NCBI RefSeq assembly: GCF_023065955.2
Contig: NW_026622997.1
Location: 18,270,001-18,334,000 of the forward strand
Source of the DNA: Ursus arctos
Taxonomy: Eukaryota > Chordata > Mammalia > Carnivora > Ursidae
Length of the DNA: 64,000 nucleotides
Reading direction: 5' to 3'
This document shows positions 21,440 through 31,970 of this stretch, one piece after another. The position numbers and the translations under genes are program-made. Below the pieces are notes generated by a model. That model did not search any database. It was not told the DNA's origin and was given only the letters and a program-made list of their open reading frames with translations. Within the stretch, counting starts at the first letter, position 1. Each line of letters begins with the position of its first letter.

Positions 21440-22690
21440 ATTGGATACATCCCAACTGACTGGCGGTGAGGACCCACCCCATACAGTTTATGTGTCATGG
21501 ATCCTCTTGGACACAAAGAGGTAATGAACCTCCTGGCCAAAGTCCAGCTTACAGAAAGTACCCTGAGCCCAAGGACACCCTAGGAGCCATTTCCCCAATC
21601 CCCAAAGGCATCATTGGAATTGACATATTAGGAAGTTGGGATAATCCTCACTTTAGAACTTTGGTCTGGAGTAAGATCCACCATAGTATTAAAAATGTGG
21701 AAGGCTCTGTAACTGCCCTCCCTTCTCCCTTCAGCCAAGACAGTGAGATCAAAACCAACCATCAGCATCACTGTGGGGAAGGGACAGATTAGTGCCCTTC
21801 TTAAAAATCTAGCCATGCAGGGTGGGTGGTCCCTAACATGGCTCTACTCAATTCACCAAGCTGACCCCTACAGAAAGTGTTTGGAATGGGCTGCTGAAGG
21901 AGCAGCTGAAGTGCCATCTGCAAAGACCCTCTAGGATGCAGTCTCCGTAGTGAATCTTACAACTTTATATGATGCTGTGTCCCCAATAGGAAAAATATGT
22001 GAACCAAGGGATGCAACCAGGAGTGGCCTACTTGCCATCATTTCCAGTGACCCACTGGGATTCTTCGGGCTTCCTGTCCTTGGAATTCTGGGCTTTTCAG
22101 GGTTAAGGTCCCCTTAAACCACAAGTTAGGACTATTGCTCGGGCACTTTGAACTTCCCAGGGACCAGCAGGCAAGTAGAACAGCCACCACCTTGGCATGA
22201 GTAGTTGACCTTGGCCAGCAGGAGGAAGTAGAGCTGCCACTGCACAAAGGGATAGAAGGGAACTTGCAGACCCAGGAGATCCACCTGATGCCTCTTGGTC
22301 CAGCCCTGCTCAACTGTGATTGTGAAGGGAAGAGCAGCAACTGGGCTTGACAAGGGTGTGTTTGCCCAGTGCGTAAGAATGTGGTCAGCTGACATCTTCT
22401 AGCTGTTAATTGGCTCGGTATACCAGATGTCACCGTCTTCTGAGGGCGGTCCCCGCCACTAAGTGAGTGTAAGGGCCCAGCCATTTCTGTCAACATGAGA
22501 CTCCTCTCAACACAGTCTTGGCCCTGGACCTCCTTGTTAGACCGCAACAAACTTTGTTGGATCTCCAGCACCACACGACATTTCCGTCGGCCCAATCCTG
22601 CCTCCTCCCATGTCCTTCCGTGGCTGTCACTCCCCAGTAAAGCTTCTTTCTCTCAAGAGCTGCTTTCCAGAGGAATCATCTGACACACTG
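21440..22690 (+). mobile_element. Class III (ERVL-like) endogenous retrovirus fragment
   Basis: A plus-strand frame around 21580-21680 keeps a short stretch that looks like class III retroviral pol. Downstream DNA (CAGTGACCCACTGGGATTCT at 22046, AACTTCCCAGGGACCAGCAG at 22152, CAGGAGATCCACCTGATGC at 22273) resembles the 3' part of ERVL internal sequence. Frames are broken by stops and shifts, so it cannot encode a working protein. An AGTAAA site lies near 22637. LTR boundaries are not clear. It lies directly after an L1 tail and a T-run with GA repeat. Confidence 0.55.
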
Positions 22691-23330
22691 TGGAAGCCAC
22701 GTGATGTCCATAAATTTTCATTTATCAGTCTCTCTACTTTGGGGTATTTTTGAGCATTTTCACAAAAAAAAAGTTTTGTTTTTTTTTTTAAGGACAAAGA
22801 ACTGAAAAGGGGAACAAGAACATCTTAAACATTAAGTATAGATGAGGAGAAATTAAAATGCCCAGATAAATGCATTAAACTAATTGCTGTGAAAATCATA
22901 ACATAGCAAAAGCAAAGAAGAACGAGTAGTGTCTGGTTATTTATTTATTAATTTTTTAGCAGAAAGCAATTGAGCAAGGGAGACAGAAAAAATTGTGATA
23001 ATCTTAGAAGTCTTATTTTATGCCAGTCAGCAGTGCGTGAGTAACAAAATGGATTGGAGATAATTTGAAAGAAATTCTTACAAGATAGGGCAATAAATCT
23101 GACCTTGTTTCACCAAGCTTGGGAACGAGGAGACACCGAATTGAAATATGTTGATGGAAGCATACGCTCTATTCCAGACAAATAGGCCTGCTGGAGGAAG
23201 AGATTGGCTAGAATGCTCTGTCAGGAAGACTGACATCTTTGTGGAAGTCCATAGTCTTGTGGATGGATGCATGCCAAGGAGCAAAGAGATAAGGAAACAG
23301 AAACACAGAGGATATTGTTACGGTACAGGT
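22691..23330. other. Unassigned, possibly upstream part of L3
   Basis: A- and T-runs occur at about 22764-22790. The rest may be the N-terminal endonuclease part of the L3 element at 23520, but I cannot align it confidently. Confidence 0.3.
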
Positions 23331-23495
23331 CAGTGTTTCTTAAAGCTATCCAACCATCAACATTGTTTAGGGGACCTTTAAAATGCAATTTCTTGAGCAC
23401 CTCATAAATCATAAATTCTGAGGTGGGACCCTAAAATGTGCTTTCTTACGACTCGCCAAGTCGTCCTGAGGATCGGTTCGGTTTGTGAGTCCCTA
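23331..23495 (+). mobile_element. MER5A (hAT-Charlie), inserted near L3
   Basis: Start CAGTGTTTCTTAAAGC, then CCTTTAAAATGCAATTTC, AAATTCTGAGGTGGGACCC and GTTTGTGAGTCCC follow MER5A order. The ends are decayed and the target duplication is unclear. Confidence 0.6.
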
Positions 23496-23519
23496 GTATA
23501 CAGACTGGGCCACCGGGCT

Positions 23520-25815
23520 AGGTGAGTAAAAGGGGAAATAGCTTCCTCACATTTCTTAAAAAGCCAGATAGGCGTGATGTAATAATGGTCGGGGATTTCA
23601 ACTTCATAAGCAACTTCTAGAAGCCTCATTTGGCCAAAAGCAGAACAGGGTAAACCTTGCTAAATTTATGAAAAAGATCAAGCATGCGAATGGAGAACCC
23701 ACAGCCCTAGATTGAATTCTGACCTACCAGGATGGAGTGATGTATATCAGGGAGGATGAGAAAGGCGTCTTAGGGAAAAGGTCACTGAGTTCACACAGTG
23801 CGGGCCAGCCCATACAAGGATAGCATGATTCAGAGATAAAATTCAGAGGTCAAGAAAAGCCTAATTCCAAGGCCCGAGGCAGGAAGTTTCATTGTACTCA
23901 AAATGTTTCGGAAAATTCTCAAACATTCAAATCTCACAATGCAGGTGCAGGTGAAGCCAACGATAAAGAGACAGAAAATCTAAACTAAGTAACAAAACCC
24001 AGCAAACAAAAACAGAAACAGACAAAACTAATGTTTCACTCCGTTACAGTTCCAAGTTTGGCGGTCCATTGCGAGGACTTCAAAACAGAATTACAAATAC
24101 TTCCGTTACTCCCTGAAGTTTTGATTCAATTTGTCTAGGGCGAGAAATCGACATTAAGTCATTTTTTTTTAATCTCCCCACGTGATGCCCAATATTCAGT
24201 TATGGTTGCAAACCACTGCTCCGGATGCTCGGGGTTTAAAGGACAGGATGTGAAGCAGCACAGAAACCAAAGGGGTGTGTAAGGAAGAGACAGCAGTGCG
24301 TCGAAATGACCTCGGGCTGGCCAAGAAAAGGCTCAAACAAAAGCGAAATGCCTTTCAGCTGTGTTTGGGACTAGTCGGAGATCAGGGACAGGATAGGCAT
24401 CCTGCTTGGGAAAGAAGTCAAGGGAACTTCGAAGGCTGGAAATGAGTAAATATCCTTCCAATTTTCTAAAATGGGGAGAAAATGGATTCTGTAAACTACG
24501 GATGATTGGGCTGGATATGGATCTCCGACGAGATTCCAGAATGTGTTACTAAAGCGATGTTATAATAGGCACCCAAATGACAAAGAAGTGATTATAGGAC
24601 CCAGCGTGAGCTCGCAAGAACAAGTCCTGTTAGTCCGGCCCATTTCCATTCCTCAGTGGGGGGTTGGCAGATAAAAACAATGTACACCCATTTCCATTCA
24701 GGCATCTGGACTCTAGCAAAACAATCGGCGATGTCTCTAATGATATACTTCTGGTTAAGACAGAGAAGAAAGGGTTGGATGCTAGAACATTTTAGTGGGT
24801 TATTAACTGTTTAGGAGTCATATTGAAAGAATACTCATTAATGGATTGATGTCAAACCTGGTGAGGGCTTCCTCGTGTCCTGGCGATCTGTCAGGGAAAT
24901 ATTTCACAGCCCCAGGCACGCCTCAATATCTTTATCAGTGAGCTAGATGAACATTCAAAGGGCCTGCTTATCACTTTCTGCGGGAGACAGAGATTGGCCT
25001 GACGATGTTTATTTTATAGCAGAATCGGAGTCTGAAAAGATTTGCGAGGGGCTGGAATGAGAGGCCAAATCTAAAAATAATTAGATTTAATAAGGTGAAG
25101 AGTCTAGTCCTGAGTCCTAAATTCTTACAGTACGTGCAAAGGGAGAAATTTGACATAAAGGCAGCTGGCGTTTCTTAAGAGCTTTGCGAGTTTTTGTCAA
25201 CAATGAATTCAATATCAATGAAAAGCAACGTGGCTGAAAAACAAAACCAAACCACCCGAGAATGACCAAGCACTACTCTAATGAAAGTCAGGAATCTATA
25301 CGGAAGGAGGGCCAGGTTACCCTGCACTCTGCTGCCCAGGTCATAGCTGGATCTTTGCATTCATTCCTGGGTTCCACACTGTAGGAGTGAGGCATGCAAT
25401 CTGGAATATATTTCAGGGAGACCCACTGGCGAAGCACAGGAACTTAAAACCGAGCTATGCAAAGAACAAATGAAGGAACTGTCTTGCAGACATAGAGGGA
25501 TAAGGTGGCTGTCTCCAAATAATTGAAAGCCTGTCTTCTGGAAAAGGAATTAGACTTACCTTGTGTATTTCAACGTGATTAAACTAGAGCAAGTGCCTGG
25601 AAGCTTCGGGAGGGCTGAGAGACTTCCCGTATGTAGAACCAAGTATTAGCAATAAGCTGTCTGGAAACAGAGCCAGCTTCCTCGGGAAGGGGAGTCCATC
25701 ACTGACACTAGGGCAGAAGCTGGGGGCTCACTGCAAGGGATGCTGCACAAGGAAATCAGGCATCAGATAAAACTGGATGAAGCGGGAGGACATTTACATT
25801 CTACCGTGTTAGGAC
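23520..25815 (+). mobile_element. Long L3/CR1-family LINE, colinear EN to 3' end
   Basis: Blocks appear in the order of an L3/CR1 ORF2. First, a plus-strand frame reads MVGDFN near 23587-23604, the endonuclease GDFN motif. An RT N-terminal part follows at about 24480-24640. A NIFISELDEH stretch at 24925-24954 is followed at 24976-24987 by FCGR, where the family has the catalytic F-A-D-D box, so the active site is lost. The C-terminal part (GGAATATATTTCAGGGAGAC at 25401; AAAAGGAATTAGACTTACC at 25542) and the 3' region follow to about 25815. A MER5A interrupts it at 24047-24218. Stops and frameshifts are everywhere. More than 2 kb in one piece is unusual for a family normally seen as short fragments. 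Confidence 0.78.
24047..24218 (+). mobile_element. MER5A, full length, nested in L3
   Basis: Start CAGTTCCAAGTTTGGCGG, middle GAAGTTTTGATTCAATTTGT and TCTCCCCACGTGATGCC, end GGTTGCAAACCACTG. The 172-bp length is close to the full element. The flanks CTCCGTTA and CTCCGGAT look like a decayed 8-bp target duplication. Confidence 0.68.
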
Positions 25816-25834
25816 TAAAATGTCACGACTTCTA

Positions 25835-26205
25835 ATTATTCCTTCGGTGTGCCAGGCTCCTGTGCCCCTCAGGGCCTTTGCACTTGTGATTGCTCCCCTA
25901 CCCCGATCATCACATGACTTGCTTCCAATCTGGCATCAGGTCTCCATGCAGCTTGCAGACCCTCCCCCCCAACACCACCTCATCTACGTAGTATACATTT
26001 CCTTCCCTCTCTATCCTTCCATTGGCTTTCTTTTTCTTCGCTGATCCATGTGAAATCATATCATGTCTTTAAATGTTCCTTGTTTGTGGCCTCCCCCTCT
26101 AGAATGTAACCTTGATGAGGGCAGGCATATTGTCTTTTTGTTCTTTACTGTGTCTTCAGTGCCTGAAACTGCCGCTGGCTCAACAAATATGGCGTCGAAC
26201 AAATA
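25835..26205 (+). repeat. L2 LINE 3' region
   Basis: GCCCCTCAGGGCCTTTGCAC, CTAGAATGTAACCTTGATGA, GGGCAGGCATATTGTC and GCCTGAAACTGCCGCTGGC followed by CAACAAATATG form the L2 3' order. Well preserved. Confidence 0.9.
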
Positions 26206-26943
26206 AGCCCAAGTTTAAACCCTTGATTGTAGGGCGTCGGAGGCAGGGCACAGAGGTTACTCTACTACCCACTTCACCGCACACCGTCCCATCCCAGCCA
26301 GCTGGCGAAAATTAGCTGTGTCTGGCTCCATCTAATCCAGGAAAATGACACTTGCTTCCTCGGATATCCCCAGGCCCCTGGGTGTCATGGACCGAACACC
26401 TTGGCTTAATTTGAACAGGATTCAGCTACATGTTTGATTTAAATGAGACTGTTCTCCTGGTATGTTGGCAATGAAACTGGGTTTTCTTCAGAGGTAAGTT
26501 AACCTCTAATTGCCCACCAGCTCTTTGTTCCGGGGCTGGGCAGGGTGATGGGGGGGTTTCCAGGCTGCCTGCTGCTTATCAGAACAGCCCCAGAACACAC
26601 AGCCGGGATGGACGGGGAGGACCCTCAAAAGTCAGTCATGAAAACATCTGTCCGGAGTTCCAGGTTAGGAAAGAATCACAGAGCCTGACAGGAGAAAGAT
26701 AGTGACGTGCTAGCCAAATAAGGCCTGGGAATTATTGGTATGTTTAATTTATCCAGATTATCCCCTAGACCCCCACTATCACCAGAAATGGCCACAGCTG
26801 CACATTTATTAAATGATGCCGAACTTAATGCTCTGTGCTAAAACATTAATCACTCATTCACCACCCAAATGTGCGGATCGAATGGTTAGGTTATCCAGGC
26901 TATGAGGGCCAACTCTGAGCCCCAGGAAGGAGAAGTTACATTT
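26206..26943 (+). promoter_or_regulatory. Unique stretch, candidate conserved non-coding element
   Basis: No repeat matches. It contains several TTAAT/ATTAA homeodomain-like sites (CTCTAATTGCCC, GTTTAATTTATC, CATTAATCACTC), a TTATCAG GATA site and a perfect 5' splice-site-like AGGTAAGT at 26492-26499. No exon can be built from it. Conservation is inferred from texture only. Confidence 0.25.
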
Positions 26944-26962
26944 AAGGAATATTCAACTTGAG

Positions 26963-27139
26963 GGGCGCCTGGGTGCTCAGCCAGTGAAACGCCTGCCTTC
27001 CATTCAGATCATGATCTCGGGGTCCTGGGATCGAGTCCCACGTCAGGCTCCCTGCTCCGCGGGGAATCTGCTTGTGCCTCTGCCCCCCCCACTTGTGCTC
27101 GCTCTCTCTCTCTCTCAAATAAATAAAATCTTTTAAAAA
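26963..27139 (+). mobile_element. Can-SINE (SINEC), older subfamily
   Basis: Head GGGCGCCTGGGTGCTCAG, CCTGGGATCGAGTCCCACGT, tail CAAATAAATAAAATC plus A-run. It is flanked by a perfect 19-bp target duplication AAGGAATATTCAACTTGAG (26944-26962 and 27140-27158). Confidence 0.96.
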
Positions 27140-27264
27140 AAGGAATATTCAACTTGAGAAGTTACTTGAAACCTGGGGCATTTTTTAAAGCATACAAACA
27201 TGTAACTTGTACATGCTAATTATAGCTTCCATTTACATAGAGAGGACAGATCCAGCAAATGAGA

Positions 27265-27540
27265 GTAACAAATAGAGGTGATGGCGTTGATGACGGTCAC
27301 AAGCGTGCATTTGACACTCTGTGCCTGGCATTGTTCTGAGGGCTCTACACTGAACAGCTTAACCCTCACAACAGCCCTGTGAAGTGAGCCCTTCACCCCC
27401 ATTTTACAGACAAGGAAACTGAGGCAGAAAGTTGTTCTGTCACTGTCTGAGGTCACACAGCTAATAAGTGGTAGACCTGGTCCTTAGACCCAGGGTGTCC
27501 CCATCCAGGACTGTGCTCTTGACCACTGTGGCACAAGGCT
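27265..27540 (+). repeat. MIR SINE, near full length
   Basis: GCCTGGCATTGTTCTGAGGG, AACCCTCACAACAGCCCTGT, CCCATTTTACAGACAAGGAA, GAGGTCACACAGCTAATAAG and the 3' GTGCTCTTGACCACTG block are all in order over about 270 bp. This is the best-preserved MIR in the window. Confidence 0.92.
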
Positions 27541-27686
27541 TCTTCCAAATCCTGGAGGCACATCCATACCCCTCGGATGGAAACACGGGATTTGGCACAA
27601 GTAGGCATTGAGCGGGAAGCCCAGCCTCTTGGGGGCAGGTTCATTTATGCATTCTGGCTTTCATTTCATGCCCTGTGTCTTGAAAC

Positions 27687-27889
27687 TGGGAGGCGGGCCT
27701 GGGAGATTGGGAGGCGGGCCCAGGAGACTGGGAGGAGAGCCTAAGAGACTAGGAGGTGGGCCTGGAAGACTAGGAGGCGGGCCTGGGAGACTGGGAGGGG
27801 CCTGGGAGACTAGGAGGCGGGCCTGGGAGACCGGGAGGCGGGACCAGGAGACTGGGAGGCGGGCCTAGAAAACTAGGAGGCGGGCCTCG
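27687..27889 (+). repeat. GC-rich minisatellite, 21-bp unit
   Basis: About nine to ten tandem copies of GGGAGGCGGGCCTGGGAGACT with substitutions and one shorter unit. Because 21 is a multiple of three, one plus-strand frame stays open with a GGGPGRL-type heptad, but no protein is claimed. Each unit holds a GGCGGG GC-box-like core and four short G-runs. It lies directly upstream of a CpG island. Confidence 0.95.
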
Positions 27890-28080
27890 CCGTGCCCAGG
27901 TGGGGTCTCTTACACCCTTAATTCTCTCTTGCAGCCTCTCGTCTTCAAGGCCTTGCTGTCTTTTCTTCCTTCAGACCCCCGGGCACATGCTCCCAAGAAA
28001 GAAAAGAGGCCCAACCTGTCAGATATAGATATAGCAGCGAAGAGCAATGCATTGGACACCCCACCTTCTGGCATCCCGCC
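27890..28080 (+). other. Link between minisatellite and CpG island
   Basis: It contains a pyrimidine tract ending TTCTCTCTTGCAG (27923-27935), which looks like a 3' splice acceptor. The downstream frame runs open to about 28201 without a recognisable domain. Could be chance. Confidence 0.35.
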
Positions 28081-28620
28081 CCAGGCTCACACCCCACTGT
28101 GGCATATCCCCGGGTGCGGGGTGCGCCTGGACCTGCGTGCCGGAGGCTCTTGTGTGACTGCACGCCTGTCCCCCAACCCCGTGAGCGGTGGCTTCACGTG
28201 ACATCAGCCATGGGGCGGGGGGAGGAATATTCACAGCCCGAAGCCGGCAGAGGCTGGGAATTCGGGTGTGTGTGCGGGTTTGGCCTCCCGGAGAGCGGCT
28301 GCCCGGCCAGCCCAGCACCGCACACACCAGGCGCTGCCTCCCTGAGACAGAACGAGGAGCCTGGCGCCGTCCCGCTCTCCCCAGTCACTGCATTTAGGAT
28401 AATGCCGAGTACACACTCCCTCATGATTCCCTCCAGAGCCATTATCATCTGTCAAGCAGAACTTTCATTATGAGCATTTTCACTCCAAAGAGGCACTAAA
28501 CCACCAAAGTCGGCCGACTCAAGACTTCTCCGGTGCCCGTCGCGCACGGACCAGCATTTCTGCCCATCTGCCGACTCCCTCGTTCCCGCATTCCCAGCTC
28601 GCACCTCCGGCTATTTTGCA
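28081..28620. promoter_or_regulatory. CpG island
   Basis: By hand count this 540-bp block has about 36 CpG and about 62% G+C, giving an observed/expected ratio of roughly 0.7, so it meets usual CpG-island limits. A low-GC core at 28390-28490 (GCCATTATCATCTGTC, TTTCATTATGAGCATTTTC) looks like a conserved enhancer core. It could be a promoter of an unannotated or non-coding transcript, or an intergenic island. No coding exon is recognised. Confidence 0.7.
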
Positions 28621-28699
28621 CCTCCCCCCCTGGGCTCTGCTGGTTTCTCCCCACCTGGTGCCAATTCTAGTTATGCTGGACCTGCCTCCCAGCCCCAGC

Positions 28700-28840
28700 T
28701 TTTATCACTGTGGAGTCCCCCTGAGGTCTCGGTTTCACCATCTGTAAAATGGGGTTCCTGTAGAACCCAACCTCATAGAACTGGTCTGAGGATGAAACTT
28801 GTAAAGGAGTGGAAGGCACAGAACAACCCCTGGCAAAAAA
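28700..28840 (-). repeat. MIR SINE
   Basis: CGGTTTCACCATCTGTAAAA, GGGGTTCC, AACCTCATAGAACTGGTCTG and GAGGATGAAA follow reverse MIR order. Confidence 0.65.
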
Positions 28841-28979
28841 GTTAAGGTTGCTGTTATTCTGCACTCTCTCTGCAAGCCACTCTTGACTCCTTAACAGTTA
28901 ACACCCACCTGCTGCCGGCCCCTGCCTCGGGATAGCGGAAACAGCTCGTATATGCCACCCACTTCCCTACCCCCTTGGT

Positions 28980-29110
28980 GTTGCTCACAGCACTCCGTTA
29001 TTCTGGAAAGCCTTTTCCTATCTACAGACTCCTATATGTCCTTCAAACCCCTTCTCAAATGCCACCTTTTCTATGAAACATTGGCTGACCCTTGATTGCA
29101 ATTAAACTTC
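28980..29110 (+). repeat. L2 LINE fragment
   Basis: GTTATTCTGGAAAGCC, ATATGTCCTTCAAACCCC, CTCAAATGCCACCTTTTCTA and GAAACATTGGCTGACCC are L2 blocks in order. Confidence 0.68.
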
Positions 29111-29769
29111 AGCTTCTTTGCTCTCTGGGAGGCCACTGGATTCTCAAATGGTAGCATTGCCTTTCCCCTTATCCATGTTCCTCCCTTTGCCTGAAAAGCT
29201 GACAGAACTCCATGGGGGGTGGGCTAAGGCATAGAAAAGCATTGCTAATGTGTGAATGCGCACTGGGAGGGATACGCGTGTTTCCCTTATCCCTGCATTT
29301 TAAGGTATTTCTTAGCACCAATTAATTTCCTGGTATCCTGGGATCAGAGCTCTGAGAGGACTCCTCATGGTCACTTGCTGACCCCCATATCTCGCAGATG
29401 AAGACAATGGTCTGAGCATGGAGGGCTTCCAAAGAAGGCTGGAGGGGCCACCAAGATGGCAGGACCGCCAGGGGCAACATGAGGACATGGGTCTAAAGGT
29501 TGGGAGAGAACCAGGCAAAGGGCTCAGAAAGCATTTCTGGAGCCTGAGTCCTGGGGAGCAATCATCCACTTGCCTCATGCAGTGTCCATATTGGCAGCCT
29601 CCCTACCCACCTCCCTGGCCCAGCCACAAATGGCCACGTGCAGAAGGCATCCAGCCGGGAGCCCATCATCACTCGATTATTTAGGATGTGGGCTTTTTCC
29701 ATTTCCTAACAGCTACATGGGTTCGTGTCCTTGGAAGAAATGCTGAAGTCTGAAATAGCCAGCACCAAC
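29111..29769. other. Unique stretch
   Basis: No named repeat and no credible exon. Confidence 0.4.
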
Positions 29770-30003
29770 TCTCCACCTCTCCTCATCTTCTACTCCTTTA
29801 CTCTGCTGTATGTTCTTCAGCTTCGATGTGCTTCTCACTACTCGAAAGTGTTATCGTTCATTCATTCATTCATTCATTCATTCATTCATTTTCTTATGTA
29901 CTGTCTGCTACTCCATTAGAAAAGAAGCTGGAGGATTAGGGACTTTGTCTTCGTAGTATAGTTTAGGTGCTCAATAAATTTTGGCTGAACGTTTGAATGA
30001 ATA
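29770..30003 (+). repeat. L2 LINE 3' end with (CATT)n tract
   Basis: TTAGAAAAGAAGCTGGAGGA, GACTTTGTCTTCGTAG and GTGCTCAATAAATTTTGGC are the L2 3' end. A (CATT)n microsatellite of about eight units lies inside it at 29857-29890. Confidence 0.75.
29857..29890. repeat. (CATT)n microsatellite
   Basis: Eight uninterrupted CATT units. Confidence 0.95.
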
Positions 30004-30084
30004 AGAGTCGTAACTGTACCATGTTATACTGATAAATATCTGTTCTTTCCAGTTTTTGGGGGGTTCCACTCTGCTGTTCTTTTC

Positions 30085-31390
30085 CTTCTCAGATTTAATG
30101 TTTCAATAATTTTGATCCTTCCTGCTTTTCTAATGTAAGCATTAACTTCCTAAGTCCTGGCTTAACTGCATTCCCAAGTGTTGATTTCCAGTGTATTAAT
30201 TCTTCAGTCCCAAGTATTTCTGAGTTCGCATGAGGGTTTCCTTTTTGAGCCAGAAGTTATTTGGAAGCCTGTGTCCATGTTATGTGTATACATTTAATCT
30301 CCAAATGAATGTGGTTTCTCTACACATTAATATATTATTTCTAATTTAATTTATTTGTGGTAGGAGACCACAATATGGGTGAGTACAGTCTTTTGAAATC
30401 CACTTTGATGGCCCCAGCTCTTAAGCGGCCTGCATTCATATTTCATGTGTTTTGAAAAGAAGGTCTTTTCTCCCGCAGCAGGGTGCTATGCTCTATACAG
30501 GTCCATTTGATGAAGGTCGATAATTATGCTTTTCAAAACTTCCATATCCCTCCTTCTGGATAGGTTATTTTTTTTTCTTTTTCTGTTCCACTGTTGGCTG
30601 CTAGTTATTTGAAAGTTAAAGGTTTTGGTCTTTCCCCCCAGTATTTGTTCTTTTTAAATAAGACAAAACCTTCATACCTCTTAAACTGTGACCGAGCCTC
30701 TCCCATCTTACTTTATATATATATATTTTTACATCTTACACTTTTGTGGTTTTTCTGTTATATTTCAGCTTCTTTGCTTTAGTTCTCCACACAGACTAGG
30801 CATTATGTTTATTATTTTGAAGTCTTTTATTTAGGTTTACTTGTGTCTTTGCTCCTCATTCCTACTTATATCTCAGACCTCTCACCTGGAACCGTTCTCC
30901 TTCTATCTAAAACAATCTTCCGGAATTTGCCGTGGTGGCAGTTTTTCTGTCGTAAATTCTGTCAGATATGGTTTGTCTGTAAGTGTCTTTGTTGAACCCT
31001 CATTCGTAAAAGCTAGTTTTGCAGGATGAAGTATTATAAACTGACAAGTTTTCTCTGAGAACACTGAAGATATTGTTCCTTTGTCCAGCAATTTCCACCA
31101 GTGCTGATGAAAAGCCATCATTGGCCTCATCGCTAACCCTTTGTAAGGCATCTGGCTTTTTTCACTGGCTACTTTGTAAAAATCTCATTTTTCCTCTTCA
31201 GTGTTCCACGCTTTGCCTATGGTGGGTGGTGGTGTATATTTCTTTTTATCTTGCTTAGATTTGGGGGGTTTCCTAGAATAAATATCAGTGTCTTCCCATA
31301 GTTCTGGAAAATTCTCAGCCATGATCCCTCTGGATATTGTTCTCCCCATTCTAACAAGCTCCTTCTAGAATATTGACTCCACAGAAGTTA
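30085..31390 (-). mobile_element. Old L1 (L1M/HAL1-type) ORF2 region, antisense
   Basis: Reverse-strand landmarks: TTAACTGCATTCCCAAGTG (30162), GAAGTTATTTGGAAGCCTG (30253), GTGTTTTGAAAAGAAGG (30447), GAAAAGCCATCATTGGCC (31110), CTTCTAGAATATTGACTCC (31362). They follow the order of L1 ORF2 read backward. Strongly diverged, with no intact frame. Confidence 0.7.
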
Positions 31391-31391
31391 A

Positions 31392-31480
31392 CCCTGTGAT
31401 GTCCAATATAGCAGTCACTGACCACACGTGACTGTTTAGAACACTTCCATCACGGGAGAAGATTCTATTGGGCAGCACTG
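31392..31480. mobile_element. hAT-Charlie miniature element nested in L1
   Basis: Left end GTGATGTCCAATATAGCAG and right end GATTCTATTGGGCAGCACTG are the two termini of the element family also seen at 39051. The middle is deleted. Confidence 0.62.
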
Positions 31481-31660
31481 ACAGTTTCTCATTCTGTTCC
31501 TATTTTCTTTTAACCTTTCTTAAACGTTTTCTAAATCTTTGTCTCAAAGGCCCACAGACTGAATGATTTGTTTAGATCCATCTCCTGACTCACGATTTCT
31601 CAATTTCTTCAGCCTAAGTTATCATTGATTTTTTATAATTCCAACTATTATATATATTTT
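31481..31660 (-). mobile_element. L1, continuation after hAT
   Basis: ACAGTTTCTCATTCTGTTCC and CTAAGTTATCATTG continue the antisense L1. Confidence 0.45.
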
Positions 31661-31755
31661 TGTTTCTAACCTGTCTTTCTGTATACTGATATAGTAAAAT
31701 ACAGTCAACATAATACTAAATATACCCAGTGGTGATTCTAACTCAGGATCTTTTT

Positions 31756-31953
31756 TTTTTTTTAAAGATTTTATTTATTTATTTGACAGAGATAGAGACA
31801 GCCAGCGAGAGAGGGAACACAAGCAGGGAGAGTGGGAGAGGAAGAAGCAGGCTCATAGCGGAGGAGCCTGATGTGGGGCTCGATCCCAGAACGCCGGGAT
31901 CACGCCCTGAGCGTGAAGGCAGACGCTTAACCGCTGTGCCACCCAGGCGCCCC
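31756..31953 (-). mobile_element. Can-SINE (SINEC, ursid-type), antisense
   Basis: T-run, AAAGATTTTATTTATTTAT, GGCTCATAGCGGAGGAGCC, GTGCCACCCAGGCGCC. Flanked by a perfect 17-bp target duplication TAACTCAGGATCTTTTT (31739-31755 and 31954-31970). Confidence 0.96.
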
Positions 31954-31970
31954 TAACTCAGGATCTTTTT

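Noticed and set aside
22038..22595. 185-residue open frame on minus strand
   Set aside because: It lies antisense to a decayed ERV-like segment and has no recognisable domain.
27608..27868. Gly/Arg/Pro-rich heptad-repeat frame
   Set aside because: A direct consequence of the 21-bp minisatellite unit; no start context or splice evidence.
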